In this document: piece after piece, positions 1 through 8,217 of the stretch
How the letters are laid out: each line of letters begins with the position of its first letter
Position numbering within the stretch: position 1 is the first letter of the stretch
NCBI GenBank assembly: GCA_017502285.1
Contig: JAFVVH010000055.1
Coordinates: forward strand, 1-64,000
Reading direction: 5' to 3'
DNA: 64,000 nt
Origin: Oscillospiraceae bacterium
GTDB lineage: Bacteria > Bacillota > Clostridia > Oscillospirales > Oscillospiraceae
Notes under the pieces: generated by a model
The model's input: the letters and a program-made list of their open reading frames with translations, nothing else
Told to the model about the DNA's origin: nothing
Database searches by the model: none
Position numbers and translations under genes: made by a program

Positions 1-645
1 GATATTCTTTGTGTTTTCCGGCTCCTGCCGAGAAGTCAGTGCAACTGTGAGCATACTTTGCTCATAGTAGTAATCTGGAAAGTATTTCCCATCGTAGATC
101 TGGTCCAGCTTCATGCCGTTGTCATAGACCACACCGTAGCGCGTGATTGCTCCACCTCCGCCGTCAATGAGCAGAATTGCAGTTTCCATACCATCCAGAT
201 TCTCCATCTCCTCCGCGCCAACACACCCGCCGTGGGTATTCATATAGTGGTCTCGGCCAATCTGCTCCAACTTAGAGAAGTCTGAAATAACCGTTACCTG
301 CTGACAACAGAAGGTTAGATTGATAAGGTCTTTCAATTCAAACAGTTCCAGCTTACTTGCCATTGCCTGGAACTGTGCGGCCTCGTCAACATCGAAGCTC
401 TCCAGTCGCTTGGCCAAATAATCCAGCTCATCCAGATTAACGCAAAGGTTTTCCGAATTTTTCAAGACCGTAAGGTCGCTGTCAACCGACATTACTTTAC
501 AATCTTTTTTGAACGGATTACCTATCTTCAGCGCCTTTACCAACTCCATGCACTGATCATAATGCTCTTTTGGGATGGGGAACGGAATGGTCGCTGCGCC
601 ATATTCCGGGTGGTCCGCATTACTCAGTACCGCACTTATCATCAT
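1..645 (-). CDS. ardA: ArdA-like antirestriction protein (3' end beyond window)
   Basis: 215 codons are visible and the C-terminus runs off the window start. The protein is acidic. Around residues 74-95 it has a block (LDYLAKRLESFD...QFQAM) and then DLINLT and a THGG-type motif, which I recognise from ArdA-like antirestriction proteins of Firmicutes conjugative elements. Such proteins mimic DNA and inhibit type I restriction when an element enters a new host. The ATG at 645 follows AAGGAG at good spacing. It overlaps the 3' end of the upstream small gene by 26 bp, so the two are probably co-translated. Family assignment is from memory of conserved blocks. The element context is inferred from the neighbours and the tRNA gene nearby. 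Confidence 0.6.
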   Translation of the reverse strand, partial: MMISAVLSNADHPEYGAATIPFPIPKEHYDQCMELVKALKIGNPFKKDCKVMSVDSDLTVLKNSENLCVNLDELDYLAKRLESFDVDEAAQFQAMASKLELFELKDLINLTFCCQQVTVISDFSKLEQIGRDHYMNTHGGCVGAEEMENLDGMETAILLIDGGGGAITRYGVVYDNGMKLDQIYDGKYFPDYYYEQSMLTVALTSRQEPENTKNI

Positions 646-844
646 CTTTTCCAACTCCTTCATAAAACTTTTTCATTGTGTCCCGCATACAGTGTCCGTC
701 CCTGCTCCAGCAGATAAAGCCATGTCCCGGATATGGACAACCCTCACAGTGGGTGAACAACGAACATACAGGGTTTTCCTCTGGTGTTCTCGCCGAGTCA
801 GGGACTCGTACATCTCGACATTCGGGTGTGATCATGTAGCTCAT
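620..844 (-). CDS. small cysteine-rich protein of the mobile element
   Basis: 74 residues starting MSYMITPECRD. The ATG at 844 is preceded by CAGGAGG, so I reject the longer upstream extension. At least six cysteines are present, including a CxxxxxCxxC-type cluster near residues 27-36, which could bind zinc or an Fe-S centre. I do not recognise a named family. Proteins of this look occur beside ArdA-like genes in Firmicutes conjugative elements, and here the stop overlaps the ardA-like start. Function unknown. Confidence 0.6.
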   Translation of the reverse strand: MSYMITPECRDVRVPDSARTPEENPVCSLFTHCEGCPYPGHGFICWSRDGHCMRDTMKKFYEGVGKDDDKCGTE

Positions 845-866
845 CTTTTTCCTCCTGAAACGAAAA

Positions 867-903
867 AAGCGCCGGAGTCTTATTTCTAAAACTCCGGCGC
901 TTT
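867..903 (-). terminator. hairpin terminator after the 228-residue gene
   Basis: Near-perfect inverted repeat (AAAGCGCCGGAGT / ACTCCGGCGCTTT) just downstream of the gene at 915-1601 and upstream of the small Cys-rich gene. On the minus strand it is followed by a T-run. The core GCCGGAGT is shared with the hairpin at 1632-1661. Confidence 0.6.
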
Positions 904-914
904 CCAATAGTATA

Positions 915-1601
915 TTACATTTTTGGTTCCTGTCCGTAGCCAGGGTCTACGGTGTGCTGGTCCTGCTCTCGGATTCGGTCCATGATATCAGGCATTCCGC
1001 TCTTGATCTGTTCCTGCACGCTCTTGATGCACTTCTCCTGTTCGTAGGTCAAATCGAAGCCTGCATCCAACGTGTCGGAACAGCATCGATATATCTCGAT
1101 GAGCTGCTCGTCCTTGAAGAGCTGCTGTTCGGAAATCAGGCCGGACCGCGTGGCGAAATCCCGCTTGGCTTCCTCGTAGTTTCCGGTGAAGTAGTGGCCG
1201 TGAGACACACCTTTACGGTCATAATCCCAATCCCAAGTGACAAACTGGACTCCGAATTTACTGTTCGTTCCGGCCAGCACTGTGCCATTGAAGTCAGCCA
1301 GTATCCTATAGTCGCCAGTCAGGTCATTTGCCTTGAGATGGCACGCCTGCTCCATCTGCCGCATATACTCAGCAGTGGTACTAACAATCTCGTAGGCTTT
1401 GTCCTTTGCGGTCACACGCTCCGGGGTAGAGATGTTTTCTCCTCGGTAGGTAATACCGCCGACCTCGCTGACTTCACAGAGCGGCTCATCGTCGAACCAG
1501 ACCCCCAGCGTGCCGCTAACAATCGTTTCCGCACGGAACCCCTCGCGATTGAGAGCCAGGGCAGTTTCTGTAAAGTACCTTTTCTTTTCCTCTGCCTTCA
1601 T
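915..1601 (-). CDS. conserved mobile-element protein of unknown function
   Basis: 228 residues, soluble, acidic, no membrane segment. Start ATG at 1601 follows AGAAGGAGTTGTTACT. I do not recognise a domain. It ends in a hydrophilic tail (DQHTVDPGYGQEPKM). Position beside an ArdA-like gene suggests an accessory protein of a conjugative or mobilisable element. The gene is bracketed by two hairpins sharing the GCCGGAGT core (867-903 and 1632-1661), so it looks like a separately transcribed cassette. Confidence 0.6.
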   Translation of the reverse strand: MKAEEKKRYFTETALALNREGFRAETIVSGTLGVWFDDEPLCEVSEVGGITYRGENISTPERVTAKDKAYEIVSTTAEYMRQMEQACHLKANDLTGDYRILADFNGTVLAGTNSKFGVQFVTWDWDYDRKGVSHGHYFTGNYEEAKRDFATRSGLISEQQLFKDEQLIEIYRCCSDTLDAGFDLTYEQEKCIKSVQEQIKSGMPDIMDRIREQDQHTVDPGYGQEPKM

Positions 1602-1631
1602 AGTAACAACTCCTTCTGATGAAATGAGAAA

Positions 1632-1661
1632 GCCGGAGTCTACTTATTTGTAGACTCCGGC
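1632..1661. repeat. hairpin with GCCGGAGTCTAC arms
   Basis: Perfect 13-bp inverted repeat with a short loop, upstream of the 228-residue gene. It shares its core with the terminator at 867-903, so similar hairpins flank the gene on both sides. There is no clear T-run on the minus strand; it could be a terminator or part of a modular boundary. Confidence 0.5.
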
Positions 1662-1715
1662 CTGATTTGAGTACTATATTCAAGTGTCCGACCTCATGGG
1701 TGTGGCGGGTATGAG

Positions 1716-1746
1716 AAAAACCACAAGGCGTTGACCTTGTGGTTTA
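1716..1746 (-). terminator. terminator of the tRNA-Ala transcript
   Basis: Inverted repeat AAACCACAAGG / CCTTGTGGTTT, followed on the minus strand by TTTTTC, a few bases past the CCA end of the tRNA. It separates the tRNA from the mobile genes to the left. Confidence 0.75.
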
Positions 1747-1750
1747 TCGT

Positions 1751-1826
<76 letters not shown>

Positions 1827-2037
1827 ACATGGAGTGATTTGCCACTATGAGGCAAATCCCATAATTATTAAATTAAGAAAGGCGAGAACAAATCAAGCAG
1901 GAAAGGGATGAAAACCGAGCGATGTTCGGCTTGGTTGATACTTTATCAACCATGTCGCCGACATCGCGAAGCGATGGAGGCGACCGCGAAAATTTTTAGG
2001 AATTACTGTGGAAATGAGGTGTGGCTCACCAGACATT

Positions 2038-2065
2038 GCGCTCTCCCAGCTGAGCTATACCCCCA
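2038..2065 (-). pseudogene. duplicated 5' half of tRNA-Ala (possible att remnant)
   Basis: 28 bp identical to the 5' end of the intact tRNA-Ala (1800-1827), then divergence into unrelated sequence. It lies directly downstream of a strong promoter, so a transcript would start with half a tRNA, cross about 210 bp and reach the intact gene. This fits site-specific integration or a recombination scar at the tRNA gene. The intervening segment (1828-2037) has no gene but contains inverted repeats (GGTTGATA...TATCAACC and CATCGCGAAGCGATG). Confidence 0.7.
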
Positions 2066-2108
2066 TATATGACGCATCATCGACCTTTTCGGCCTCAGCG
2101 CAAGTAGT

Positions 2109-2137
2109 ATCTTAGCAGATACTATTTCGTTTGTCAA
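2109..2137 (-). promoter_or_regulatory. sigma-A promoter, TTGACA-17-TAAGAT
   Basis: -35 TTGACA at 2137-2132 and -10 TAAGAT at 2114-2109 with 17-bp spacing. It points to the tRNA-Ala 5' fragment and, beyond it, the intact tRNA. It was probably the original tRNA promoter before the duplication. Confidence 0.75.
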
Positions 2138-2149
2138 CTATTTTTTTAG

Positions 2150-2180
2150 AAAAACACCGTCCAAAATGGACGGTGTTTTT
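2150..2180 (-). terminator. coaX terminator
   Basis: Inverted repeat AACACCGTCC / GGACGGTGTT next to the coaX stop, followed on the minus strand by a T-rich run. Confidence 0.8.
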
Positions 2181-2181
2181 C

Positions 2182-2949
2182 TCACTTCATATTTTTCTTA
2201 TAGATAAGATTCAGGCCTTTGAGCAGCAGATCCCGCTCCAGCTTGATGTCCCGCCTGCACAGAGGGCAGACAAACTGGGCCATACCGCCGGTAGCCACCA
2301 CAGTGGTGGGATAGCCAAGTTCCTCCTCTACCCGCTGGATCATACCGTCCAGCATGGCTGCTGCTCCGTACATAACACCGCTGCGCATACAATCCACAGT
2401 GTTCTTGCCAATGACCTTCTTCGGGCGGTCCAGCTGAATGCCGGGCAGCTGGGAAGCACGGTTGGTCAGCGCTTCCAGCGAGATACGCACACCGGGAATA
2501 ATACAACCGCCCAGATAGACGTTCCCCTTATCAACCACCTCAATGGTGGTTGCGGTACCCAGATCCAGCAGAGTCAGAGGCGGCTCGTACTCCGCCAGTG
2601 CGGCCACCGCGATCACGATGCGGTCGCTGCCCACCTGCGAGGGGCTGTCCACATGGATATTCAGTCCGGTCTTGATGCCGGGGCCCACCACGATGGGGGC
2701 CTTTCCGGTGACCTTCATCACACCGGTATGCACCGAATTGAACACAGGGGGCACTACGGAGGAAATAATGCAGTCATGCAGATCGCTAACCTTGACCCCG
2801 AACAGCCCCAGCATGTTCTTGATCTCCGCGCCGTACTGGTCGGAGGTCTTGACCCGCTCAGTAGCAATGCGGGCCTCAAAGACGATCTTATCGTCCTCAA
2901 TACCGCCAATAACGATGTTGGTATTACCAATGTCTATGGCAAGCAGCAT
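2182..2949 (-). CDS. coaX: type III pantothenate kinase
   Basis: 255 residues, normal for CoaX, which phosphorylates pantothenate in the first step of CoA synthesis. The ASKHA-fold phosphate motif DIGNTN is at residues 6-11, the pantothenate-site GSDR at about 107-110, the second phosphate motif DLGTATT at 129-135, and GGCIIPG at 148-154. These are the signature blocks of the type III enzyme, which uses a monovalent cation and resists feedback by CoA. It lies 13 bp downstream of an ECF S-component gene in one operon, linking vitamin B5 uptake with its phosphorylation. Confidence 0.95.
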   Translation of the reverse strand: MLLAIDIGNTNIVIGGIEDDKIVFEARIATERVKTSDQYGAEIKNMLGLFGVKVSDLHDCIISSVVPPVFNSVHTGVMKVTGKAPIVVGPGIKTGLNIHVDSPSQVGSDRIVIAVAALAEYEPPLTLLDLGTATTIEVVDKGNVYLGGCIIPGVRISLEALTNRASQLPGIQLDRPKKVIGKNTVDCMRSGVMYGAAAMLDGMIQRVEEELGYPTTVVATGGMAQFVCPLCRRDIKLERDLLLKGLNLIYKKNMK

Positions 2950-2962
2950 AATTTCCGCTCCT

Positions 2963-3583
2963 TTATCGTTTCAGAACCTTCAGCAAAGCCTTGCCGATCA
3001 CGGTGACAAGAATCAGGGCCACCATGGCCTCGATCACACCCGTACCAGTGACCACGCTCATCACAAAATCATAAAACGCTTCCATGGCAATGTTCTTGGC
3101 CGCGGCATATTCTGCCCGGAACAGGAACAGGATGCTGAACATCACCGCGATGGTGTTGGTCATGGACCCCACAAAGCCCACCACGGGCAACGCAATGTAA
3201 TCGCTGACCCGCAGTTTCTTCAGTCCCAGCCACAGCCAGCCGGCCACCACACCAATAAAGATGCGGCAACCTACGCTGACCCAGACCGCCTTCACAGCGC
3301 CCACAAGTCCGGTGGTGCTCAGAAACGGGGAAAAGCACATGGATGTGGCCACCGGAGCAATGGTGTTGCTGATCAACGAGCAGATACCAAATACACCGCC
3401 CAGCAGTCCGCCGGCCAGAGGCCCCAGCAGGACCGCCCCGATGATAACAGGGATGTGGGTGGTGGTCGCTTTGATGACCGGAAGCTGGATCAGCCCCAGC
3501 GGGGTGTTGGCCAGCAGCACGACGATGGCTGCCATCATGGCCACCGCCGCCATCCAGCGGGTGTTCTTTGTCTTATGCTTCAT
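2963..3583 (-). CDS. panT: ECF transporter S component, probably pantothenate-specific
   Basis: 206 residues with about six hydrophobic segments, a basic N-terminus (MKHKTKNTRW) and a small-residue-rich core, as in ECF S-components. These bind a vitamin and dock on a shared EcfAAT energy module encoded elsewhere. The AGGAGG in front of ATG 3583 is strong. Direct operon linkage to coaX supports pantothenate as substrate; this is inferred from context, not from a diagnostic residue. The S-component symbol is therefore tentative. Confidence 0.8.
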   Translation of the reverse strand: MKHKTKNTRWMAAVAMMAAIVVLLANTPLGLIQLPVIKATTTHIPVIIGAVLLGPLAGGLLGGVFGICSLISNTIAPVATSMCFSPFLSTTGLVGAVKAVWVSVGCRIFIGVVAGWLWLGLKKLRVSDYIALPVVGFVGSMTNTIAVMFSILFLFRAEYAAAKNIAMEAFYDFVMSVVTGTGVIEAMVALILVTVIGKALLKVLKR

Positions 3584-3662
3584 ATTAAATTACCTCCTGC
3601 TGTCACTCCCCATCCGGGGATGCAACGCAAACTGTCCCGTCAAGCTATTGCCGGGCGGAAAT

Positions 3663-3691
3663 ATTATACAGGAAAGTCATGGGAATTTCAA
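3663..3691 (-). promoter_or_regulatory. panT-coaX promoter, TTGAAA-17-TATAAT
   Basis: -35 TTGAAA (3691-3686) and consensus -10 TATAAT (3668-3663), 17-bp spacing, about 80 bp upstream of panT. It is divergent from the pheS leader promoter at 3750-3778. Confidence 0.75.
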
Positions 3692-3749
3692 TATACTGCA
3701 AAGCACATCTTCCATTTCTCTTTTTCAGACAAAAACTTCCCGCTTACTC

Positions 3750-3778
3750 TTGCATTTGTGAAACAATTATGGTATAAA
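3750..3778 (+). promoter_or_regulatory. promoter of the pheST T-box transcript
   Basis: TTGCAT at 3750-3755, 17-bp spacer, TATAAA at 3773-3778. Predicted start is near 3785, just before the T-box stem I. Confidence 0.75.
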
Positions 3779-3784
3779 TACCTT

Positions 3785-4025
3785 TAGTCCAAACGCAAGG
3801 AACAGGAAAATAGCGAGTTTTCGCTCGGCAGAGAGAGGCGGCCACCGGCTGAAAGCCGCCTTGGAGCGTGTCGCTTGGTTCGCCTGGGAGCGGCTGTGGA
3901 GACACAGACGGCCCGCCCGCCGTTACCGGGGCAAGAGTGCGCGTAGATTACGCGAATGCGGGTGGTACCGCGGAAGGTTTGCCTTTCGTCCCAAAACTGG
4001 GATGGAGGGCATTTTTGTTTGCCTT
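3785..4025 (+). promoter_or_regulatory. T-box riboswitch (Phe)
   Basis: The 5' leader of pheST carries the T-box hallmark GGGTGGTACCGCGG at 3960-3973, which pairs with the uncharged tRNA acceptor end. It then has a terminator hairpin (GCCTTTCGTCCC / GGGATGGAGGGC, about 3981-4010) followed by ATTTTTGTTT. An AGAGAGGCGG...GCCGCC stem I apical region lies around 3830-3860. A TTC triplet at 3879-3881 is the likely Phe specifier. Uncharged tRNA-Phe should stabilise the antiterminator and allow pheST transcription. The specifier choice is inferred; the T-box itself is clear. Confidence 0.92.
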
Positions 4026-4062
4026 CCCCCAACAGTAAATTACATCTGAAAGGATGAACACC

Positions 4063-5088
4063 ATGAAAGAACAGTTAGCAAAGATCCGTTCCGAGGCTCT
4101 GGCCGCCTTCGAAGCCGCCAAGGACTCTGCTCAGCTGGACGCGCTGCGCGTACAGTATCTGGGCAAAAAGGGCGAGCTGACCGGCGTGCTCAAAATGATG
4201 GGTAAACTGTCCGCCGAAGATCGCCCCGCCATGGGCCAGCTGGCCAACGAGGTGCGCGCCGCGCTGGAAGCCGCCATCGAGGAAACCTCCAAAAAGCTTG
4301 CCGAGGCTGCTCTGGTGCAGCAGCTCAAGGACGAGGCCGTGGACGTGACCATCCCCGGCACCGAAGTCAAGATGGGCCATAAGCACCCCATGTATATCGC
4401 CCTGGACGAGATCAAGGATATTTTCGTGGGTATGGGCTTTACCGTGCTGGACGGTCCCGAGGTAGAGTTGGCCGAGTACAACTTCGACCGTCTGAATGCC
4501 GAGGAGGGCCACCCCTCCCGCGACTGGTCCGACACCTTCTACTTTGACGAGGACAGCCGTGTCATGCTGCGCTCCCAGACCAGCCCCATGCAGGTGCGCG
4601 CCATGGACACCATGGAACTGCCTATCCGCATCGTGGCCCCCGGCCGTGTGTACCGCAAGGATGAGGTGGACGCCACCCACTCCCCCATGTTCCATCAGGT
4701 GGAGGGCATGGTCATCGACAAGGGCGTGACCATGGCCGACCTGAAGGGCACTCTGAACACCGTGGTGGAGCAGTTGTACGGCGCGGGCACCAAGACCCGG
4801 TTCCGCCCCCACCACTTCCCCTTTACCGAGCCCTCCTGCGAGATGGACGTGCAGTGCCACAAATGCGGCGGCGTTGGCTGCCCCACCTGTAAGGGCGAGG
4901 GCTGGATCGAATTGCTGGGCGCCGGTATGATCCACCCCAAGGTGCTGCAGATGGCCGGCATCGACACCGAGATCTATTCCGGTTGGGCCTGCGGCATCGG
5001 TCTGGAGCGCACCGCCATGCGCCGGTTCAAGATCGCCGACCTGCGCCTGATCTTCGAAAACGATATTCGTTTCCTCGAGCAATTCTAA
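4063..5088 (+). CDS. pheS: phenylalanyl-tRNA synthetase alpha subunit
   Basis: 341 residues. I use the ATG at 4063 rather than 4054 because GAAAGG abuts the earlier ATG with no spacing but sits well before the second. There is an N-terminal coiled coil (residues 1-80) and then a class II catalytic core. Motif 2 contains RVYRKDEVDATHSPMFHQ, the Cys cluster CxxCGGxGCxxCKGxGW is typical of Firmicutes PheS, and motif 3 is GIGLERTAM. With PheT it forms the alpha2-beta2 enzyme charging tRNA-Phe. It is controlled by the upstream T-box, and pheT follows 18 bp later. Confidence 0.97.
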   Translation: MKEQLAKIRSEALAAFEAAKDSAQLDALRVQYLGKKGELTGVLKMMGKLSAEDRPAMGQLANEVRAALEAAIEETSKKLAEAALVQQLKDEAVDVTIPGTEVKMGHKHPMYIALDEIKDIFVGMGFTVLDGPEVELAEYNFDRLNAEEGHPSRDWSDTFYFDEDSRVMLRSQTSPMQVRAMDTMELPIRIVAPGRVYRKDEVDATHSPMFHQVEGMVIDKGVTMADLKGTLNTVVEQLYGAGTKTRFRPHHFPFTEPSCEMDVQCHKCGGVGCPTCKGEGWIELLGAGMIHPKVLQMAGIDTEIYSGWACGIGLERTAMRRFKIADLRLIFENDIRFLEQF

Positions 5089-5106
5089 GAAGGGAGAGTA
5101 TGAACA

Positions 5107-7800
5107 ATGAATCTGAGCAGAAAATGGCTGAGCGAGTTTGTCACTGTTGATGCCTCCGACAAAGAGTTTGCCGAGGCAATGACTCTGTCCGGCTCCAAGG
5201 TGGAGGTCACCGAGTATCTGGGCGCTGAAATTTCCAATGTTGTGGTGGGCAAGGTGCTGTCCATGGAGCGCCACCCCGACTCCGACCACATGTGGGTGTG
5301 CCAAATCTGCGTGGGCAACCCCGACGAGCCCGTGCAGATCGTCACCGGCGCGTGGAACGTCCACGTAGGCGACATGGTGCCCGTGGCCAAGCACAAGTCC
5401 ACCCTGCCCGGCGGCATCAAGATCGAAAAGGGCAAGCTGCGCGGCGTGCCCTCCAACGGCATGCTGTGCGGTTTGAGCGAGCTGGGTCTGGACGAGCGTG
5501 ATTTCCCCTATGCCGTTATCACTGCCGCCGCCATTCTGGGCGACTACAAGCCCCTCGACCCCGAAAAGCCCTCCATCCCCGCTGACATTCAGCCCGGCCA
5601 CAAGATCTACGGCCCTGTGGTGGCCGCTAAGGTGGTGGGCGTGGAAAATGCCGGTGTGAACCTGTGGACGGTCACTGTTAACGACGGTGCCGCCGACACC
5701 GCCGTCACCACCCCATGCCAGAACCTGCACGAGGGCGATCTGGTTGCCTATAACACCAAATCCGCCTCCATTTGCACTTTGGCTGACCTGCATGCCGAGC
5801 AGGCCGAGTTCCCCCACTGCATTCCCGACGGCATCTTTATCCTCCACGAGGAGGGTATTTCCTGCGGCGACGACCTGAAGCCTGTCATCGGCGCGGATGA
5901 CCACGTGGTGGAGTTCGAAATCACCCCCAACCGCCCCGACTGCCTGTCCGTCATCGGCTTGGCCCGCGAGGCAGCCGGCACCTTCAATGTGGATCTGCGC
6001 CTGCACACCCCCGTGGTCAAGGGCGGCGCTCAGGGCAACCTGTCCGAACTGCTGGACGTGGAGACTCCCGCCGACGACCTGTGTCCCCGCTACACCGCCC
6101 GCATGGTCCGCAACGTGAAGATCGCTCCCTCCCCCAAGTGGATGCGTGAGCGGCTGCGCGCCATGGGTGTGCGCCCCATCAACAACATCGTGGACATCAC
6201 CAACTACGTCATGCTGGAGTACGGCCAGCCCATGCACGCGTTTGACTACCGCTACGTCAAGGGCGGCAAGATCGTGGTCCGCCGTGCCGAGGACGGCGAG
6301 GAACTGACCACCCTGGACGGCAACGTGCGCAAGCTGAACTCCTCCATGCTGGTCATCGCCGACGACACCCGCGCGGTGGGTCTGGCCGGCATCATGGGCG
6401 GCCTGAACAGCGAGATCGTGGAGGACACCGTGGACGTGGTCTTTGAGTCGGCCAACTTCAACGGCACCTGCATCCGCAAGACCGCTCTGGCTCTGGGCAT
6501 GCGCACCGAAGCCAGTGCCAAGTTCGAAAAGGGTCTGGACATCCTGAACACCCTGCCCGCCGTTGACCGAGCCTGCGAGCTGGTGGAAATGCTGGGCGCG
6601 GGCGAAGTGTTGGACGGTGTCATCGACATCCTCAACTATGTTCCCAACCCCAAGACGCTGGAGCTGCGGGCCGACAAGATCAACGAGCTGCTGGGCACCG
6701 ACGTGTCCAAGGATGAGATGGTGCGCATCCTGCGCAAGCTGGACTTCGTGGTGGATGGCGACAAGGTCACCGTCCCCTCCTTCCGCGGCGATGTGGAGCA
6801 CTACTCCGACCTTGCTGAGGAAGTGGCCCGTTTCTTCGGCTACAACAACATTCCCTGCACCCTCATGCGGGGCCAGACCACTCTGGGCGGCTATTCCGAG
6901 TCCCAGAAGCTGGAGCAGACTTTGGGCAGCGTGTGCCGTACCTGCGGCTATGACGAGATCATCACCTACTCCTTCATCAGCCCCACCTACTATGACAAGA
7001 TCCGCTGGGCAGCCGACGATGCCCGCCGCGCCTCCTTCAAGATCCTGAATCCTCTGGGCGAGGACACCTCCATCATGCGCACCACCGTGCTGCCCTCCAT
7101 GCTGGAGATTCTGACCCGCAACTATAACTTCCGCAACAAGGCCGCCAAGCTGTACGAAGTGGGCCGCATCTACCTGCCCGGCGGTGAGGACGGTCTGGCC
7201 GACGAGCGCAAGGTGCTGTCCATCGGTGCTTACGGCGCAGATATGGACTTCTTCGCCATGAAGGGTGTCATTACTGCGGTGCTGTCCGGCATCCGTGCCG
7301 AGGACGTCAGCTTCGAGGCCGTCACCGACAATCCCTCCTACCACCCCGGCCGCTGTGCCAAGGTGCTGGTCAAGGGCGAGGAGATCGGCGTGTTCGGTCA
7401 GATCCATCCTCTGGCGGCCCAGAACTACGGTGTGGACGCCGAGCTGTACTGCGCCGAGCTGTCCTTCGACGCGCTCATGAACGCAAAGGGTGCGGACACG
7501 GTGTACGTGCCCCTGCCCAAGTTCCCCGCCGTCACCCGCGATATCGCCGTGGTGTGTGACGAGGCCGTCACCGTGGGTCAGCTGGAGGCCGCCATTCGCA
7601 AGGGTGGTAAGGCTCTGCTCAAGGAGGTCGCCCTGTTCGATATCTACCGCGGCAAGGGCGTGGACGAGGGCAAGAAGTCCGTAGCCTTTAATCTGGTCCT
7701 GCGGGCCGATGATCGCAGCCTGACCGCTGAAGAAGCAGACGCGGATGTGAAGGCTGTTCTGGAAGCCTTGTCCAAGGAATGCGGTGCTGTCCTTCGCTAA
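5107..7800 (+). CDS. pheT: phenylalanyl-tRNA synthetase beta subunit with extra OB-like domain
   Basis: 897 residues, about 90-100 longer than usual (about 800). The N-terminal tRNA-binding OB domain is at about 40-120, B3/4 editing domains follow at about 235-400, B5 at about 470-545 (RGDVEHYSDLAEEVARFFGY), then the catalytic-like core, and the ferredoxin-like anticodon domain ends the protein (PKFPAVTRDIAVV). The excess lies at about residues 130-238. It includes a segment (VVAAKVVGVEN...CQNLHEGDLVAY, about 170-215) that resembles the first OB domain, so it looks like an internal duplication. The ATG follows GGGAGAGTATGAACA. Same operon as pheS. Confidence 0.95.
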   Translation: MNLSRKWLSEFVTVDASDKEFAEAMTLSGSKVEVTEYLGAEISNVVVGKVLSMERHPDSDHMWVCQICVGNPDEPVQIVTGAWNVHVGDMVPVAKHKSTLPGGIKIEKGKLRGVPSNGMLCGLSELGLDERDFPYAVITAAAILGDYKPLDPEKPSIPADIQPGHKIYGPVVAAKVVGVENAGVNLWTVTVNDGAADTAVTTPCQNLHEGDLVAYNTKSASICTLADLHAEQAEFPHCIPDGIFILHEEGISCGDDLKPVIGADDHVVEFEITPNRPDCLSVIGLAREAAGTFNVDLRLHTPVVKGGAQGNLSELLDVETPADDLCPRYTARMVRNVKIAPSPKWMRERLRAMGVRPINNIVDITNYVMLEYGQPMHAFDYRYVKGGKIVVRRAEDGEELTTLDGNVRKLNSSMLVIADDTRAVGLAGIMGGLNSEIVEDTVDVVFESANFNGTCIRKTALALGMRTEASAKFEKGLDILNTLPAVDRACELVEMLGAGEVLDGVIDILNYVPNPKTLELRADKINELLGTDVSKDEMVRILRKLDFVVDGDKVTVPSFRGDVEHYSDLAEEVARFFGYNNIPCTLMRGQTTLGGYSESQKLEQTLGSVCRTCGYDEIITYSFISPTYYDKIRWAADDARRASFKILNPLGEDTSIMRTTVLPSMLEILTRNYNFRNKAAKLYEVGRIYLPGGEDGLADERKVLSIGAYGADMDFFAMKGVITAVLSGIRAEDVSFEAVTDNPSYHPGRCAKVLVKGEEIGVFGQIHPLAAQNYGVDAELYCAELSFDALMNAKGADTVYVPLPKFPAVTRDIAVVCDEAVTVGQLEAAIRKGGKALLKEVALFDIYRGKGVDEGKKSVAFNLVLRADDRSLTAEEADADVKAVLEALSKECGAVLR

Positions 7801-7830
7801 GCAACCTTCAACAATGAAATACGCATCCCA

Positions 7831-7961
7831 AAAGCTTCCCCTCGGGGGGGAAGCTGGCGAGCGCAGCGAGACTGATGAGGGGGCAATCAACCGGGATTTT
7901 CCGGCATCGCCCCCTCATCCGGCCCTTCGGCCCACCTTCCCCCCAGGGGGAAGGTTTTTTA
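7831..7961. repeat. large imperfect hairpin repeat (MITE-like)
   Basis: 130-bp element whose ends fold back: CTTCCCCTCGGGGGGGGAAG...GATGAGGGGG on the left, CCCCCTCATC...CCTTCCCCCCAGGGGGAAGG on the right, then TTTTTT. The text 'GGCGAGCGCAGCGAGACTGA' inside is typical of interspersed hairpin repeats of gut Firmicutes (family recollection). Placed right after pheT, it can also act as its terminator. Confidence 0.75.
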
Positions 7962-7973
7962 TTTGGTTTTTCC

Positions 7974-8126
7974 CTATGATTCTTCCGCTATATACTGTTC
8001 TTCCGCTTCCTGTTGGGCGACAATGAGCCGCTGGCGGGCCAAACCGTAGTTGTCCTCCTCCATGTGTTCCAACGCATCGGCCACCGCCCCAAACAATTTA
8101 AAGTATAGCGCCTGATAATTTGGCAT
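7974..8126 (-). CDS. small acidic helical protein, divergent from XRE regulator
   Basis: 50 residues (MPNYQALYFK...EEQYIAEES). ATG 8126 is preceded by GAGGTGATTTT. Predicted all-helical and acidic, with no cysteines and no membrane segment. I do not recognise a family with certainty, though short proteins starting MPNYxxLY are common in clostridia. It is divergently oriented to the XRE regulator across two copies of a palindrome (8151-8190), so its expression is probably controlled by that regulator. Confidence 0.7.
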   Translation of the reverse strand: MPNYQALYFKLFGAVADALEHMEEDNYGLARQRLIVAQQEAEEQYIAEES

Positions 8127-8150
8127 AAAATCACCTCACGCCCTTATTCT

Positions 8151-8190
8151 AAGGGATTATCCCTTAAAATGCAATATGGGATATTCCCTT
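8151..8190. promoter_or_regulatory. paired palindromic operator
   Basis: AAGGGATTATCCCTT at 8151-8165 is a perfect palindrome. A second copy, ATGGGATATTCCCTT, is at 8176-8190. Centres are 25 bp apart in the divergent intergenic region. The likely binding protein is the XRE regulator encoded 28 bp to the right (inference). Confidence 0.65.
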
Positions 8191-8217
8191 AACCCATAAT
8201 ATCTTCGGGTGATGTTT

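Noticed and set aside
4075..7890. Minus-strand open frame of 1271 codons opposite pheS and pheT
   Set aside because: It is the antisense shadow of two certain genes in GC-rich DNA, with His/Gly/Val-rich composition and no ribosome-binding site.
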